Shown here: positions 1-7,397 of the stretch, one piece after another
How positions within the stretch are numbered: position 1 is the stretch's first letter
How the letters are laid out: the number at the start of each line of letters is the position of its first letter
DNA from: Arthrobacter sp. OY3WO11
Lineage (GTDB): Bacteria; Actinomycetota; Actinomycetes; Actinomycetales; Micrococcaceae
Assembly: GCF_001641125.1 (NCBI RefSeq)
Contig: NZ_LWLP01000001.1
Span: forward strand, 934,883-998,882
Reading direction: 5' to 3'
DNA: 64,000 nt
Made by a program: the position numbers and the translations under genes
Notes under the pieces: generated by a model
The model's database searches: none
The model's input: the letters and a program-made list of their open reading frames with translations, nothing else
Told to the model about the DNA's origin: nothing

Positions 1-304
1 CACCCTGGTCCGCCTCCTGTGCTGTGGCCACGGGGATCCAGTGGAAAACATTGCCGTCCACCAGGCTCTCCGCCACCTTGTTCCCGGCTTCAAGACGTGT
101 GCCGTCGCTGGTGGTGGCGCCGGCGTCCTCCATCACCAGGGCCGCATCGAGGTTGTCCAGGTTGCCGTAGGGGTCCCAGTTTGCGTACAGGTACACCGCC
201 CCATAGAGCAGCGGGACCATGGTCAGCGCAAGGATTGTGAGCTTGGGCATCAGCCCTGCGGTCATGCGCTTAAGTTCGGAGCGGGCCAGCCGCAGTACCG
301 TCAC
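1..304 (-). CDS. YhgE/Pip-type membrane protein, N-terminal part only
   Basis: The reading frame runs off the left edge of the window. It begins at a GTG (302-304) whose last bases overlap the TGA of the upstream ATPase gene (GTGA), so the two are translationally coupled. The visible ~101 residues start with a short basic stretch (RSELKRM), one hydrophobic segment at about residues 21-41, and the motif YANWDPYGNLDNLDAALV, which is typical of the N-terminus of YhgE/Pip proteins. These are large membrane proteins related to ABC-2 export permeases and phage-infection proteins. The pairing with an ATPase-like protein suggests an export or envelope role, but no substrate can be inferred. The GTG start is firm because of the overlap. 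Confidence 0.8.
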   Translation of the reverse strand, partial: MTVLRLARSELKRMTAGLMPKLTILALTMVPLLYGAVYLYANWDPYGNLDNLDAALVMEDAGATTSDGTRLEAGNKVAESLVDGNVFHWIPVATAQEADQG

Positions 305-1035
305 GTGGCAACCTCGGTTTCGAGTTCAGTGGTGTTTGCGGCATCCGGTACGCCGCCCTCCGCGCGCTTGGGGGATTCAAGGGGGACGGCATTGCCGATG
401 GCGGCGGCGGGTCCGTCCCACGACGGCGGGAGGGCGCCAACAGTGGCGACGACGGCGAGCGGCCGTCCGGCGTCGGACGCCAGACGCTGCAGCCTCGGCA
501 GCCAGTCAGCGGCAACCGCGGTGTGCCGGTCAGGGGAATCGACCACCAGCAGGTCCGTGTGCGGGTTGGCAAGGGCCAGCGCAGTCAGGAGTTCGAGCCG
601 CCGGGCAGGGTCCACTTGTTCCGTCCAAAGGTCCGCGATGTCCTCGAAACTGTTGACCTTCAGCCAGGGGCCGCTCACCAGGGCGCCGCGGTAGCGGCGC
701 GGGATCAGGGCCAGGTCCTCGGTCACCAAATCGCGCACGCTGAGGTGTTGTTCGGGCTCGTTGACGCCGGGGGAGTCCACCAGGGCGCTCGCCAGCCGGC
801 GCGCCTTGAGCCGCTCGCTGCCGTCCCAGCTGACGAGCCCTCCGGACGGCTTCATCCTGCCGCTGAGCAGCAGGGCGAGGGCCGTCCGGTGGTCCTGGCG
901 CCCGCCGGTCACCAACAGGAGTTCGCCCCGCCGGACGTGGAGTGAGGTTGCCGGAAGGAGGGGATCCCTGCGGCCATGGGCAGAGAGCCGTTGTGCTGAG
1001 AGCAAGATTGGCCTTTCGCGGACTGCATCTGCCAT
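301..1035 (-). CDS. Degenerate ABC-type ATP-binding protein
   Basis: This 244-residue protein has the layout of an ABC transporter nucleotide-binding domain and sits directly upstream of, and overlaps, the YhgE/Pip-type gene. The Walker A region at about residues 42-52 reads VTGGRQDHRTA and lacks the usual GxGKS/T core, including the lysine. A Walker B-like stretch LLVVDSPD is present at about residue 165, and there is no LSGGQ signature. It may bind nucleotide weakly or serve as a structural partner. The ATG at 1033-1035 has no clear Shine-Dalgarno sequence and lies 11 bases from a palindromic operator, so the mRNA may be nearly leaderless. Assignment as an ABC-like partner rests mainly on context and fold pattern. 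Confidence 0.65.
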   Translation of the reverse strand: MADAVRERPILLSAQRLSAHGRRDPLLPATSLHVRRGELLLVTGGRQDHRTALALLLSGRMKPSGGLVSWDGSERLKARRLASALVDSPGVNEPEQHLSVRDLVTEDLALIPRRYRGALVSGPWLKVNSFEDIADLWTEQVDPARRLELLTALALANPHTDLLVVDSPDRHTAVAADWLPRLQRLASDAGRPLAVVATVGALPPSWDGPAAAIGNAVPLESPKRAEGGVPDAANTTELETEVAT

Positions 1036-1046
1036 CAGCCTAACTA

Positions 1047-1062
1047 AACTGACCAGTCAGTT
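1047..1062. promoter_or_regulatory. TetR-type operator in front of the ATPase/YhgE operon
   Basis: A perfect inverted repeat, AACTGAC-CA-GTCAGTT, lies 12-27 bases before the ATG of the degenerate ATPase. Seven-base arms around a two-base centre with a TGAC/GTCA core are common operators of TetR-family repressors. No TetR gene is in the window on this side, so the regulator may lie beyond the left edge or elsewhere. Confidence 0.55.
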
Positions 1063-1087
1063 CAAATAGAAGCAGGCTGGTGATGCC

Positions 1088-2542
1088 TTAGAGGCCGTAC
1101 TTCTCAAGAAGGCGAAGCCATACCTCGCTGATGGTCGGATAGGAGGGCACTGCGTGCCACAGGCGGTTCAGCGGTACCTCGCCCACCACGGCGATGGTGG
1201 CCGCATGCAGGAGCTCGGACACATCCGGCCCGGCGAATGTGGCGCCCAGAAGCACCTGCCGGTCCTCATCAATCACCAGTTGGGCCCAGCCCTCGTAGCT
1301 CTCCGAATGCAGCGACGACCCCGCCACCTGAATGGGGAGCTCCACTGAGGAGGCGTTGTAACCGTCCCGGCGGGCGTCTTCCAGGGTGCGGCCCACAGTG
1401 GCCAGTTCAGGATCGGTGAACACTACATTCGGTACCGCGTGCTGGTTGGCTGTCTGGGAGTACCGGCTCCAGTCCTCCGGTACGCCGTTCAGTTCACCCT
1501 TGGCACGGGCTGCGATGGCGTCGCCCGTGGCCCGCGCCTCGTACTTTCCCTGGTGCGTCAGAAGGTTCTTGCCGGCGGCGTCACCGGCCGCATACAGCCA
1601 GGGCCGGTCGCCGGGTACGCCCTGGACCACGCCGGAATTGTCCGTACTGATGGCCAGCCGGCCGTGGTCATCCGGTTCCACGCCGATACTCTCCAGGCCC
1701 AGGCCCTCCAGTGCGGGGTGCCGGCCGGTGGAGACGAGTACCTTGTCCGCGGTGACGGTGGTCCCGTCGCCCAACCGCAGGCTGAACGTACCGTCGTCGT
1801 TGGTGCTGATGCTTTGGGTCTCCGTGTGAAGGCGGAGCTCCACGCCGTCCGCGCGCAGCCCCGCGGCCACAAGGCTGGCGGCCTCCTCCGGGTACCTGCC
1901 CAGCAGCCTGCTGCGCGTCACCAGGGTCACCGCCGAGCCGAGGCGGGCGAATGCCTGGGCAAGCTCGGTCCCGGCAACGCCGCCGCCCAGGACCGCCAGC
2001 CGCTCGGGTACCTCGCTGGCGGACGTAGCATCCCGCGTACCCCAGACCTGCACGTCCTCGAGCCCCTCAATGGGAGGTTTGTTGGGCATGGAGCCGGTGG
2101 CCAGCACCACTGCGTGGCGGGCCCGGAGCAGGTGCGAGGTTCCGTCCAGGCCCGCAACCTGGACGCTTTGAGGGGCGGTGAGCCAGGCGTGGCCCCTGAT
2201 GAGGTCGATTCCGGAATCCTTGACCCAGGCGGCCTGGCTGTCATCCTGCCAGTTGGACGTGAAGTAGTCCCTGCGCTTGAGGACAGCTGCTGCGTCAAGC
2301 GTCCGCGTGACAGCTTCCTTGGCGCCCGGGGTTGTTTGGGCCGCATGCAGTGCAGTCCCGGGCCGAAGCAGCGCCTTGGAAGGCATGCATGCCCAGTACG
2401 AGCACTCCCCACCCACCAGTTCCGCTTCGACCAGCACCACCGAGAGGCCGCCCTGCGCCACGCGGTCTGCAACATTTTCTCCCACGGCGCCGGCGCCGAT
2501 AACAACAACGTCAAATTCCTGCTCAACAGGCTCGGGCATCAT
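1088..2542 (-). CDS. FAD/NAD(P)-dependent disulfide oxidoreductase (dihydrolipoamide dehydrogenase family)
   Basis: A 484-residue class I pyridine nucleotide-disulfide oxidoreductase. The FAD-binding GAGAVG motif is at residues 16-21. The redox disulfide is GGECSYWACMPSK, with Cys47 and Cys52 in the CX4C spacing of the family. A second Rossmann motif (VLGGGVAGTELA) binds NAD(P)H, AAGDAAG is the C-terminal FAD contact, and HAVPSYPTISE near the end carries the catalytic His/Glu pair of the dimer interface. Members include lipoamide dehydrogenase, mercuric reductase and mycothione reductase, and no nearby gene fixes the substrate. Without adjacent 2-oxoacid dehydrogenase genes a housekeeping lipoamide role is not assured. 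It is monocistronic, followed by the tail of the ATPase promoter region. Confidence 0.88.
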   Translation of the reverse strand: MMPEPVEQEFDVVVIGAGAVGENVADRVAQGGLSVVLVEAELVGGECSYWACMPSKALLRPGTALHAAQTTPGAKEAVTRTLDAAAVLKRRDYFTSNWQDDSQAAWVKDSGIDLIRGHAWLTAPQSVQVAGLDGTSHLLRARHAVVLATGSMPNKPPIEGLEDVQVWGTRDATSASEVPERLAVLGGGVAGTELAQAFARLGSAVTLVTRSRLLGRYPEEAASLVAAGLRADGVELRLHTETQSISTNDDGTFSLRLGDGTTVTADKVLVSTGRHPALEGLGLESIGVEPDDHGRLAISTDNSGVVQGVPGDRPWLYAAGDAAGKNLLTHQGKYEARATGDAIAARAKGELNGVPEDWSRYSQTANQHAVPNVVFTDPELATVGRTLEDARRDGYNASSVELPIQVAGSSLHSESYEGWAQLVIDEDRQVLLGATFAGPDVSELLHAATIAVVGEVPLNRLWHAVPSYPTISEVWLRLLEKYGL

Positions 2543-2694
2543 GGGGAAAGCCTACGCCCGGGGGCGGCGGGGTGTTTCGCGTCCGCCGTGCAGGAAAAGC
2601 AGGATATTCGGCCTGTCCGTCCGTTGCGAGTCTTAACGCACGTCGCGCTGCTTAACGCAAAAAGTCCGCCCCGGCGAACCGGAGCGGACCTGAT

Positions 2695-2771
<77 letters not shown>

Positions 2772-2993
2772 ATCTCGTGTTCCTGGAGAAGAACCGCTCT
2801 CCCTGAACCTCGAATTACTTTACGCGAGGGGTGGCTGCCATGACAAATCGGGAGGCATGTAATCTCCGCAACTAGACCGGTATAGGTGACCTTAGTCACT
2901 TAATTCCGCTTTTGGGCTGCGAAATTCGTTGATTTCCCGCGGAATTCCATTTCTGTGGCCTCGAAAGGTCAGCCTACGTCCCAAAAACGGCAG

Positions 2994-3005
2994 TGGTCCG
3001 GACCA
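2994..3005. promoter_or_regulatory. Palindrome at the pckG promoter
   Basis: TGGTCCGGACCA is a perfect 12-base palindrome 45 bases before the pckG start. It abuts a possible -10 hexamer TAGCAT (3006-3011). The TGGTC half-site resembles sites bound by FCD-type GntR regulators, but the spacing differs from the classic one. It is a candidate operator for gluconeogenic control, and the regulator is unknown. Confidence 0.4.
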
Positions 3006-3049
3006 TAGCATTTAGCACACACCGATGTACCCCAAGGAAGGGAACCGAA

Positions 3050-4885
3050 ATGGGCGATCTGGCGCAGAAGCCGTTGCTTGAGAAAGCACCCACCACACAT
3101 GCCGGCCTGCTGGCGTGGGTCGAAGAGGTTGCAGAGCTAACGCAGCCGGACCGCATCTATTGGGTGGACGGGTCCGAAGAGGAAAACACCCGGCTGACTG
3201 ACGAGCTCGTGGCGGCAGGGACGCTGACCCGGCTGAACCAGGAACTGTTCCCCAATTCCTTTGCTGCCTTCTCCGATCCTGCCGACGTGGCCCGCGTTGA
3301 AGAACAGACCTTCATCTGCTCGGAGAACAAGCGCGACGCCGGGTTCACCAACAACTGGATGGCGCCCGCCGAAATGAAGGAAAAGCTGCGCGGCCTGTTC
3401 TCCGGGTCAATGCGCGGCCGCACCATGTACGTCATCCCGTTCGTCATGGGCCACCTGGACGCCGAGGATCCCAAGTTCGGCGTGGAGATCACGGACAGCG
3501 CCTACGTTGTGGCCTCCATGCGGATCATGGCCAACATCGGCACCGCCGTGCTGGAAAAGATGACAGAGACCAACGCGTTCTTTGTCCCCGCCCTGCACTC
3601 CTTGGGTGCGCCGCTCGAAGCCGGCCAGGCGGATGTTGCGTGGCCGTGCAACCCGGACAAGTGGATTGTCCACTTCCCCGAGGAGCGCTCCATCTGGTCC
3701 TTCGGTTCCGGCTACGGCGGCAACGCCCTGCTCGGCAAGAAGTGCTACGCCCTGCGCATCGCTTCGGTCATGGCCCGGGACGAAGGATGGCTGGCCGAGC
3801 ACATGCTCATCCTCAAGCTGACATCGCCGGAGAAAAAGAACTACTACATCTCCGCTGCTTTCCCTTCAGCCTGCGGCAAGACCAACCTGGCCCTGCTGGA
3901 TCCCACCATTGAAGGCTGGGAGGTTGAGACGCTCGGCGACGACATCACCTGGATGCGGATCGGCAAGGAAGGCGAACTGCGCGCCACCAACCCGGAGGCC
4001 GGCCTGTTCGGCGTGGCCCCCGGCACCGGCTGGGGCACCAACCCGAACGCCATGCGTGCCATCGCCAAGGGCCACAGTATCTTCACCAACGTGGCATTGA
4101 CCGACGACGGCGGCGTGTGGTGGGAGGGCATGACGGACGAGGTGCCCGCGCACCTTACGGACTGGCAGGGCAACTCCTGGACGCCCGACTCCGACAAGCC
4201 GGCAGCCCACCCGAACTCCCGGTTCTGCACCCCGATCTCGCAGATCGACATGCTGGCCGAGGAATACAACAGCCCCGAGGGTGTGGAGCTCTCCGCCATC
4301 CTCTTCGGCGGCCGCCGCAAGACCACGGTTCCCCTGGTAACCCAGGCCCGCAGCTGGACCAACGGCATCTTCATGGGCTCCACGCTCTCCTCGGAAACCA
4401 CGGCCGCCGCTGCCGGGCAGGTGGGCGTGCTCCGGCGCGACCCCATGGCCATGCTGCCGTTCATCGGTTACGACGCCGGGGACTACCTGAAGCACTGGAT
4501 CAGCGTTTCAGGCAAGGCCAACCCGGAGCGCCTGCCGCACATCTTCCTGGTGAACTGGTTCCGGCGCACGGCCGACGGTGACTTCGCCTGGCCGGGCTTC
4601 GGTGACAACGCCCGTGTCCTCAAGTGGGCCATCGAGCGTCTCGAGGGCAAGGCCGACGCCATCGAGACCCCCATCGGCTTCGTGCCGGCGGGACACTCGC
4701 TGGACCTCACCGGTCTGGACCTCACCCACGCCCACGTGGAGGACGCTGTCCGCGTTGACCGCGAGGAATGGGACGCCGAGCTGGCCTCCATCGAGGAGTG
4801 GTACGCAAAGTTCGGCGATTCACTCCCGGAGGCCCTGCGCTCCGAGCTTGACGCCCTCAAGGAGCGGATGGCTGACCACAGCTGA
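3050..4885 (+). CDS. pckG: Phosphoenolpyruvate carboxykinase (GTP)
   Basis: The 611-residue enzyme interconverts oxaloacetate plus GTP with phosphoenolpyruvate plus CO2 in the cytoplasm and is the entry point of gluconeogenesis. The length and sequence match the GTP-dependent family throughout. The kinase-1a loop is FPSACGKTN (about residues 270-280), and other family blocks include [29 protein letters not shown] nucleotide contacts and [19 protein letters not shown] near the C-terminus. I chose the ATG at 3050 because AAGGAAGGG lies 7 bases before it; an in-frame extension upstream has no ribosome-binding site. The gene stands alone, ends in a strong hairpin, and converges on hmp. A palindrome at 2994-3005 may control it. 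Confidence 0.97.
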   Translation: MGDLAQKPLLEKAPTTHAGLLAWVEEVAELTQPDRIYWVDGSEEENTRLTDELVAAGTLTRLNQELFPNSFAAFSDPADVARVEEQTFICSENKRDAGFTNNWMAPAEMKEKLRGLFSGSMRGRTMYVIPFVMGHLDAEDPKFGVEITDSAYVVASMRIMANIGTAVLEKMTETNAFFVPALHSLGAPLEAGQADVAWPCNPDKWIVHFPEERSIWSFGSGYGGNALLGKKCYALRIASVMARDEGWLAEHMLILKLTSPEKKNYYISAAFPSACGKTNLALLDPTIEGWEVETLGDDITWMRIGKEGELRATNPEAGLFGVAPGTGWGTNPNAMRAIAKGHSIFTNVALTDDGGVWWEGMTDEVPAHLTDWQGNSWTPDSDKPAAHPNSRFCTPISQIDMLAEEYNSPEGVELSAILFGGRRKTTVPLVTQARSWTNGIFMGSTLSSETTAAAAGQVGVLRRDPMAMLPFIGYDAGDYLKHWISVSGKANPERLPHIFLVNWFRRTADGDFAWPGFGDNARVLKWAIERLEGKADAIETPIGFVPAGHSLDLTGLDLTHAHVEDAVRVDREEWDAELASIEEWYAKFGDSLPEALRSELDALKERMADHS

Positions 4886-4903
4886 TCCCACCGGGGACAA
4901 ACA

Positions 4904-4957
4904 GAACGACGGCGGCGCCGCACCTTTCCAGAAAAAGGTGCGGCGCCGCCGTCGTTC
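4904..4957 (+). terminator. Long hairpin terminator after pckG
   Basis: Arms 4904-4926 and 4935-4957 are perfectly complementary over 23 bases, with an 8-base loop. The GC-rich stem starts 18 bases after the pckG stop. There is no long T-run, so it may act in both directions between the converging pckG and hmp genes. Confidence 0.8.
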
Positions 4958-5017
4958 CCCGCCGGCACCCTAGCCTCGCAAGCTCGGCCAGGGAACCCTG
5001 CCGGCGTGGGCCCACCC

Positions 5018-5077
5018 ATCGATTGCTCCGTACTTGCCGTTTTCAGCCCTCAAAACGACTGTTACGGAGCAATCGAT
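5018..5077. repeat. Composite palindrome between pckG and hmp
   Basis: Arms ATCGATTGCTCCGTA (5018-5032) and its exact complement (5063-5077) enclose a 30-base insert. The insert carries a second small hairpin, CGTTTT (5038-5043) with AAAACG (5052-5057). It ends 7 bases before the hmp stop codon and could act as hmp's terminator. Its architecture resembles the elements at 17,816 and 39,858, although the sequences differ. Confidence 0.7.
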
Positions 5078-5084
5078 AGACTTT

Positions 5085-6245
5085 TCAGCTGGCCAGCCAG
5101 ATGTCCGGGCCAAAGACCTCGTAGTGGATCCGCGTCGCCGGGATGCCCGCGTTGATGGCCTCGTTGCGGATGTTCTTCATGAACGGCAGCGGGCCGCACA
5201 GGTACAGTGATGCGTCGGCGGGAAGGTCCACCTCGCGCAGGGACATGAAGCCTTCCTTGGCTCCGGCTACCGGCTGTTCGAGCCACAGTTGCAGTTCGGC
5301 GCCATCGAGGCGTTCGACGTCGTCCGTCATCTGGCTGCGTAGCGCCCAGCTGTCCAGGGTGCTTTCCGCGTGGAGTACCAGCACCTGCCGTTCGGATCCG
5401 GCCTCCGCCAGTGAGCGAAGGATGGACGCGGTGGGGGTGCAGCCAATACCGGCGGACGCCAGGACCACCGGGCCGTCGCCGTCCTTGAGGGTGATCTCAC
5501 CGTAGGGGTTGGAGATGTCCAGGACGTCGCCCACCTGCACGCTCTTGTGGAGCACGGGGGAGACCTCGCCGCCGTCGTCGAGCTTGGTGGTAAAGCTGCG
5601 GCTGGTGCCGGCCTCGCCGGACAGGGAGTATTGGCGGACCTGGCGGAGGCCTTCCGGCAGGGTTACCTTGACGCTGATGTACTGGCCCGGCAGCGCGTCG
5701 GTGACGGGAGTGTCGTCCGCCGGCTCAAGGGTGAAGGTCATGGAGCCTGCGCCGGCGGGGGTTTTGGCTGCCACCCGCCACGGCATCCACATCCTGTCAT
5801 TGGCCTGCGCGGCGTAGAGGCCCTTCTCGAGCTTGATCAGGGCGTCGGCCATCAGCCAGTACACCTCGGTCCAGGCCTCGGCGATCTCCGGCGTGATGAC
5901 CTCGGCCAGGTCCTCGGCGATGGCAGCGAACAGGTGCTCGTAGACCACCTGGTACTGCGGTTCGGTGATCCCCAGGGAGGCATGCCGGTGTGCGATGCGG
6001 GACAGGACGGTCTCGGGGAGGGTGCCCGGATTGTTCACAAGGTGGGTTGCGAAGGCGGCGATGCTGCCCGCCAGCGCCTGCTGCTGGTTGCCGGAGCGCT
6101 GGTTGGAACGGCTGAAGAGGCCGTCCAGGAGTTCGGGGTGGGCGGCGAAGAGGCGGGCGTAGAACTTGGGCGTGATGCTGCCGATCCGTGAACCTACAAG
6201 GGGCAGCGTTGCTTCAATGACGGGGCGGGATTTTTCCGAGAGCAT
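5085..6245 (-). CDS. hmp: Flavohemoprotein, nitric oxide dioxygenase
   Basis: The 386-residue protein oxidises NO to nitrate using O2 and NAD(P)H, giving protection from nitrosative stress. The N-terminal globin domain (about 1-140) has the proximal histidine region IAHRHASLGI. The FAD domain has RQYSLSG, and the NAD(P) domain has SAGIGCTPTASIL and YLCGPLPFM. I chose the ATG at 6245 because AGGAG lies 6 bases before it; the upstream extension to 6302 would run through an operator-like palindrome. Upstream on the same strand lies an Rrf2 regulator with three conserved cysteines, and the 177-base gap holds two palindromes. This is the usual arrangement of an NsrR-controlled hmp. Confidence 0.95.
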   Translation of the reverse strand: MLSEKSRPVIEATLPLVGSRIGSITPKFYARLFAAHPELLDGLFSRSNQRSGNQQQALAGSIAAFATHLVNNPGTLPETVLSRIAHRHASLGITEPQYQVVYEHLFAAIAEDLAEVITPEIAEAWTEVYWLMADALIKLEKGLYAAQANDRMWMPWRVAAKTPAGAGSMTFTLEPADDTPVTDALPGQYISVKVTLPEGLRQVRQYSLSGEAGTSRSFTTKLDDGGEVSPVLHKSVQVGDVLDISNPYGEITLKDGDGPVVLASAGIGCTPTASILRSLAEAGSERQVLVLHAESTLDSWALRSQMTDDVERLDGAELQLWLEQPVAGAKEGFMSLREVDLPADASLYLCGPLPFMKNIRNEAINAGIPATRIHYEVFGPDIWLAS

Positions 6246-6297
6246 GGGAACTCCTGAGGGTAGTGACCGGGGCCTTCGTCCGGCCTTTGCGAATACC

Positions 6298-6312
6298 TGC
6301 ATTCAAAATGCA
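6298..6312. promoter_or_regulatory. Inverted repeat near hmp, NsrR-like
   Basis: TGCATT-CAA-AATGCA forms six-base arms around a three-base centre, 53-67 bases before the hmp start. The pattern of ATGCAT-like half-sites resembles known NsrR operators. The neighbouring Rrf2 gene makes NsrR the obvious candidate. Confidence 0.5.
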
Positions 6313-6325
6313 AGTTTTCTTACCC

Positions 6326-6348
6326 AATTTCTACAGCTTGTAGAAATT
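6326..6348. promoter_or_regulatory. Perfect 10-base-arm palindrome upstream of hmp
   Basis: The arm AATTTCTACA (6326-6335) and its exact complement (6339-6348) flank a three-base centre. The AT-rich site stands out from the surrounding high-GC sequence and lies between the regulator gene and hmp. It is either the main operator for the Rrf2 regulator or part of the -35 region; both palindromes may bind dimers. Confidence 0.55.
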
Positions 6349-6422
6349 TGACGCAAATCGGGTGGTAACAGAGGCTGAGGAAGGGTGCGCCGCCGGGGCG
6401 GTTCCCGTACGTGCAGCGGAAG

Positions 6423-6872
6423 TCAGAGCCCCGGGCGCAGTCCGATCATGTCGAAGACCGGAGCCATCTGGCGGGAACCCGGGAGGTCCGCTATCACCAC
6501 GGAATCGAGTTCGCGGTAAAAGGCTTCCCGGGCCCGGGCCAGCGCTGAGCGGAGCCTGCAATCGTTGATCAGCGGGCAGTTACCGCCGGGGGCCACGCAA
6601 TCCGCTGCGTCTGTCCGGGTGTCGAGCTGGCGCAGTACCTGCCCCACGGTGGCGACGCGGCCGGCATGGCTGAGCCGGGAGCCGCCTGTCCGGCCGCGGA
6701 CCACTTCAATCAGTCCCAGGCTGCGGAGTTTGGTCATCGCTTTGCTGACGTGGTTGTAGGGCGTCCCCACCGAGTCGGCGATGTTTTGTGTTGTCAGCAA
6801 CGCGCCACTTGGAGCCGCTGCAAGCACCATCAGTGCCCGGAGGCTCACGTCGGCGAACGCGTTGATCTTCAT
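6423..6872 (-). CDS. nsrR: Rrf2-family iron-sulfur regulator, NsrR-like
   Basis: A 149-residue Rrf2 protein. The winged helix lies at about residues 1-80 (MKINAFADVSLRAL, then VGTPYNHVSKAMTKL as the recognition region). Three cysteines occur as C-x6-C-x5-C in DCVAPGGNCPLINDC at about residues 92-106, the place where NsrR and IscR hold a [4Fe-4S] or [2Fe-2S] cluster. NsrR senses NO through damage to this cluster and then releases hmp. The gene lies immediately upstream of hmp on the same strand, with two palindromes in the gap. It starts 15 bases after the gene at 6888, so it may be read partly from the upstream operon. The NsrR role is inferred from context and the cysteine pattern. Confidence 0.85.
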   Translation of the reverse strand: MKINAFADVSLRALMVLAAAPSGALLTTQNIADSVGTPYNHVSKAMTKLRSLGLIEVVRGRTGGSRLSHAGRVATVGQVLRQLDTRTDAADCVAPGGNCPLINDCRLRSALARAREAFYRELDSVVIADLPGSRQMAPVFDMIGLRPGL

Positions 6873-6887
6873 GGGGGCGTTGCCGGT

Positions 6888-7391
6888 CTAGTCCACCCAG
6901 ATGGCGGGCTCGCTGGTGTCGGCGGCCAGTTCACCGAATTCCCACGTCTGCGTCCCGGCGTTGGCCGCATAGGGCAGCACGGCTGCGAAGACAGAGCCGT
7001 CGCGGTGCTCAGCTGCCACGTGGATGGCGTCTGAATCCTCCTCAAGCAGCAGGATGTCGCACACGATGGCAGCAGCCCGGAAGTCCTCCCGGTTCTGCCG
7101 CAGCAGGGCGGTGAGGTCGCTGATCATGGCCTCGGCGTCGAAGTCCCCGTCCGACCCTTCTCCGGCATCTGCCGGGGAGACCGCCACGAGCCGCACCTCG
7201 CCGTCGTTCTGTACGGTCAGCGCGAAGGGCAGGAAACCGCCGTTGCGCTGGAGTTGCTCCTGGGCGGCGCTGACGCCCGTCCCCAGGAGGTTCTCCAGGT
7301 CGGTTGCGGTGGCGTCGGGCACCGAGTCCCGCCAGGATTCCTGGTGGCCGGAACCCTGTTCTTCGGTTGCGGGCCCCGTGCTTTCCGTCAT
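6888..7391 (-). CDS. Conserved protein of unknown function
   Basis: A 167-residue acidic protein with no motif I recognise. The first ~30 residues are low-complexity and rich in E, S and Q. The middle (about 45-120) looks like an alternating alpha/beta domain with the pattern GGFLPFALTVQNDGEVRLVAV, a form seen in small proteins of unknown role, and the C-terminus ends EPAIWVD. There are no membrane segments. It begins 6 bases after the phosphomannomutase stop, whose TAG adjoins the likely ribosome-binding site AGGGC, so the two genes are cotranscribed. The function cannot be assigned. Confidence 0.7.
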   Translation of the reverse strand: MTESTGPATEEQGSGHQESWRDSVPDATATDLENLLGTGVSAAQEQLQRNGGFLPFALTVQNDGEVRLVAVSPADAGEGSDGDFDAEAMISDLTALLRQNREDFRAAAIVCDILLLEEDSDAIHVAAEHRDGSVFAAVLPYAANAGTQTWEFGELAADTSEPAIWVD

Positions 7392-7397
7392 GCTGCC

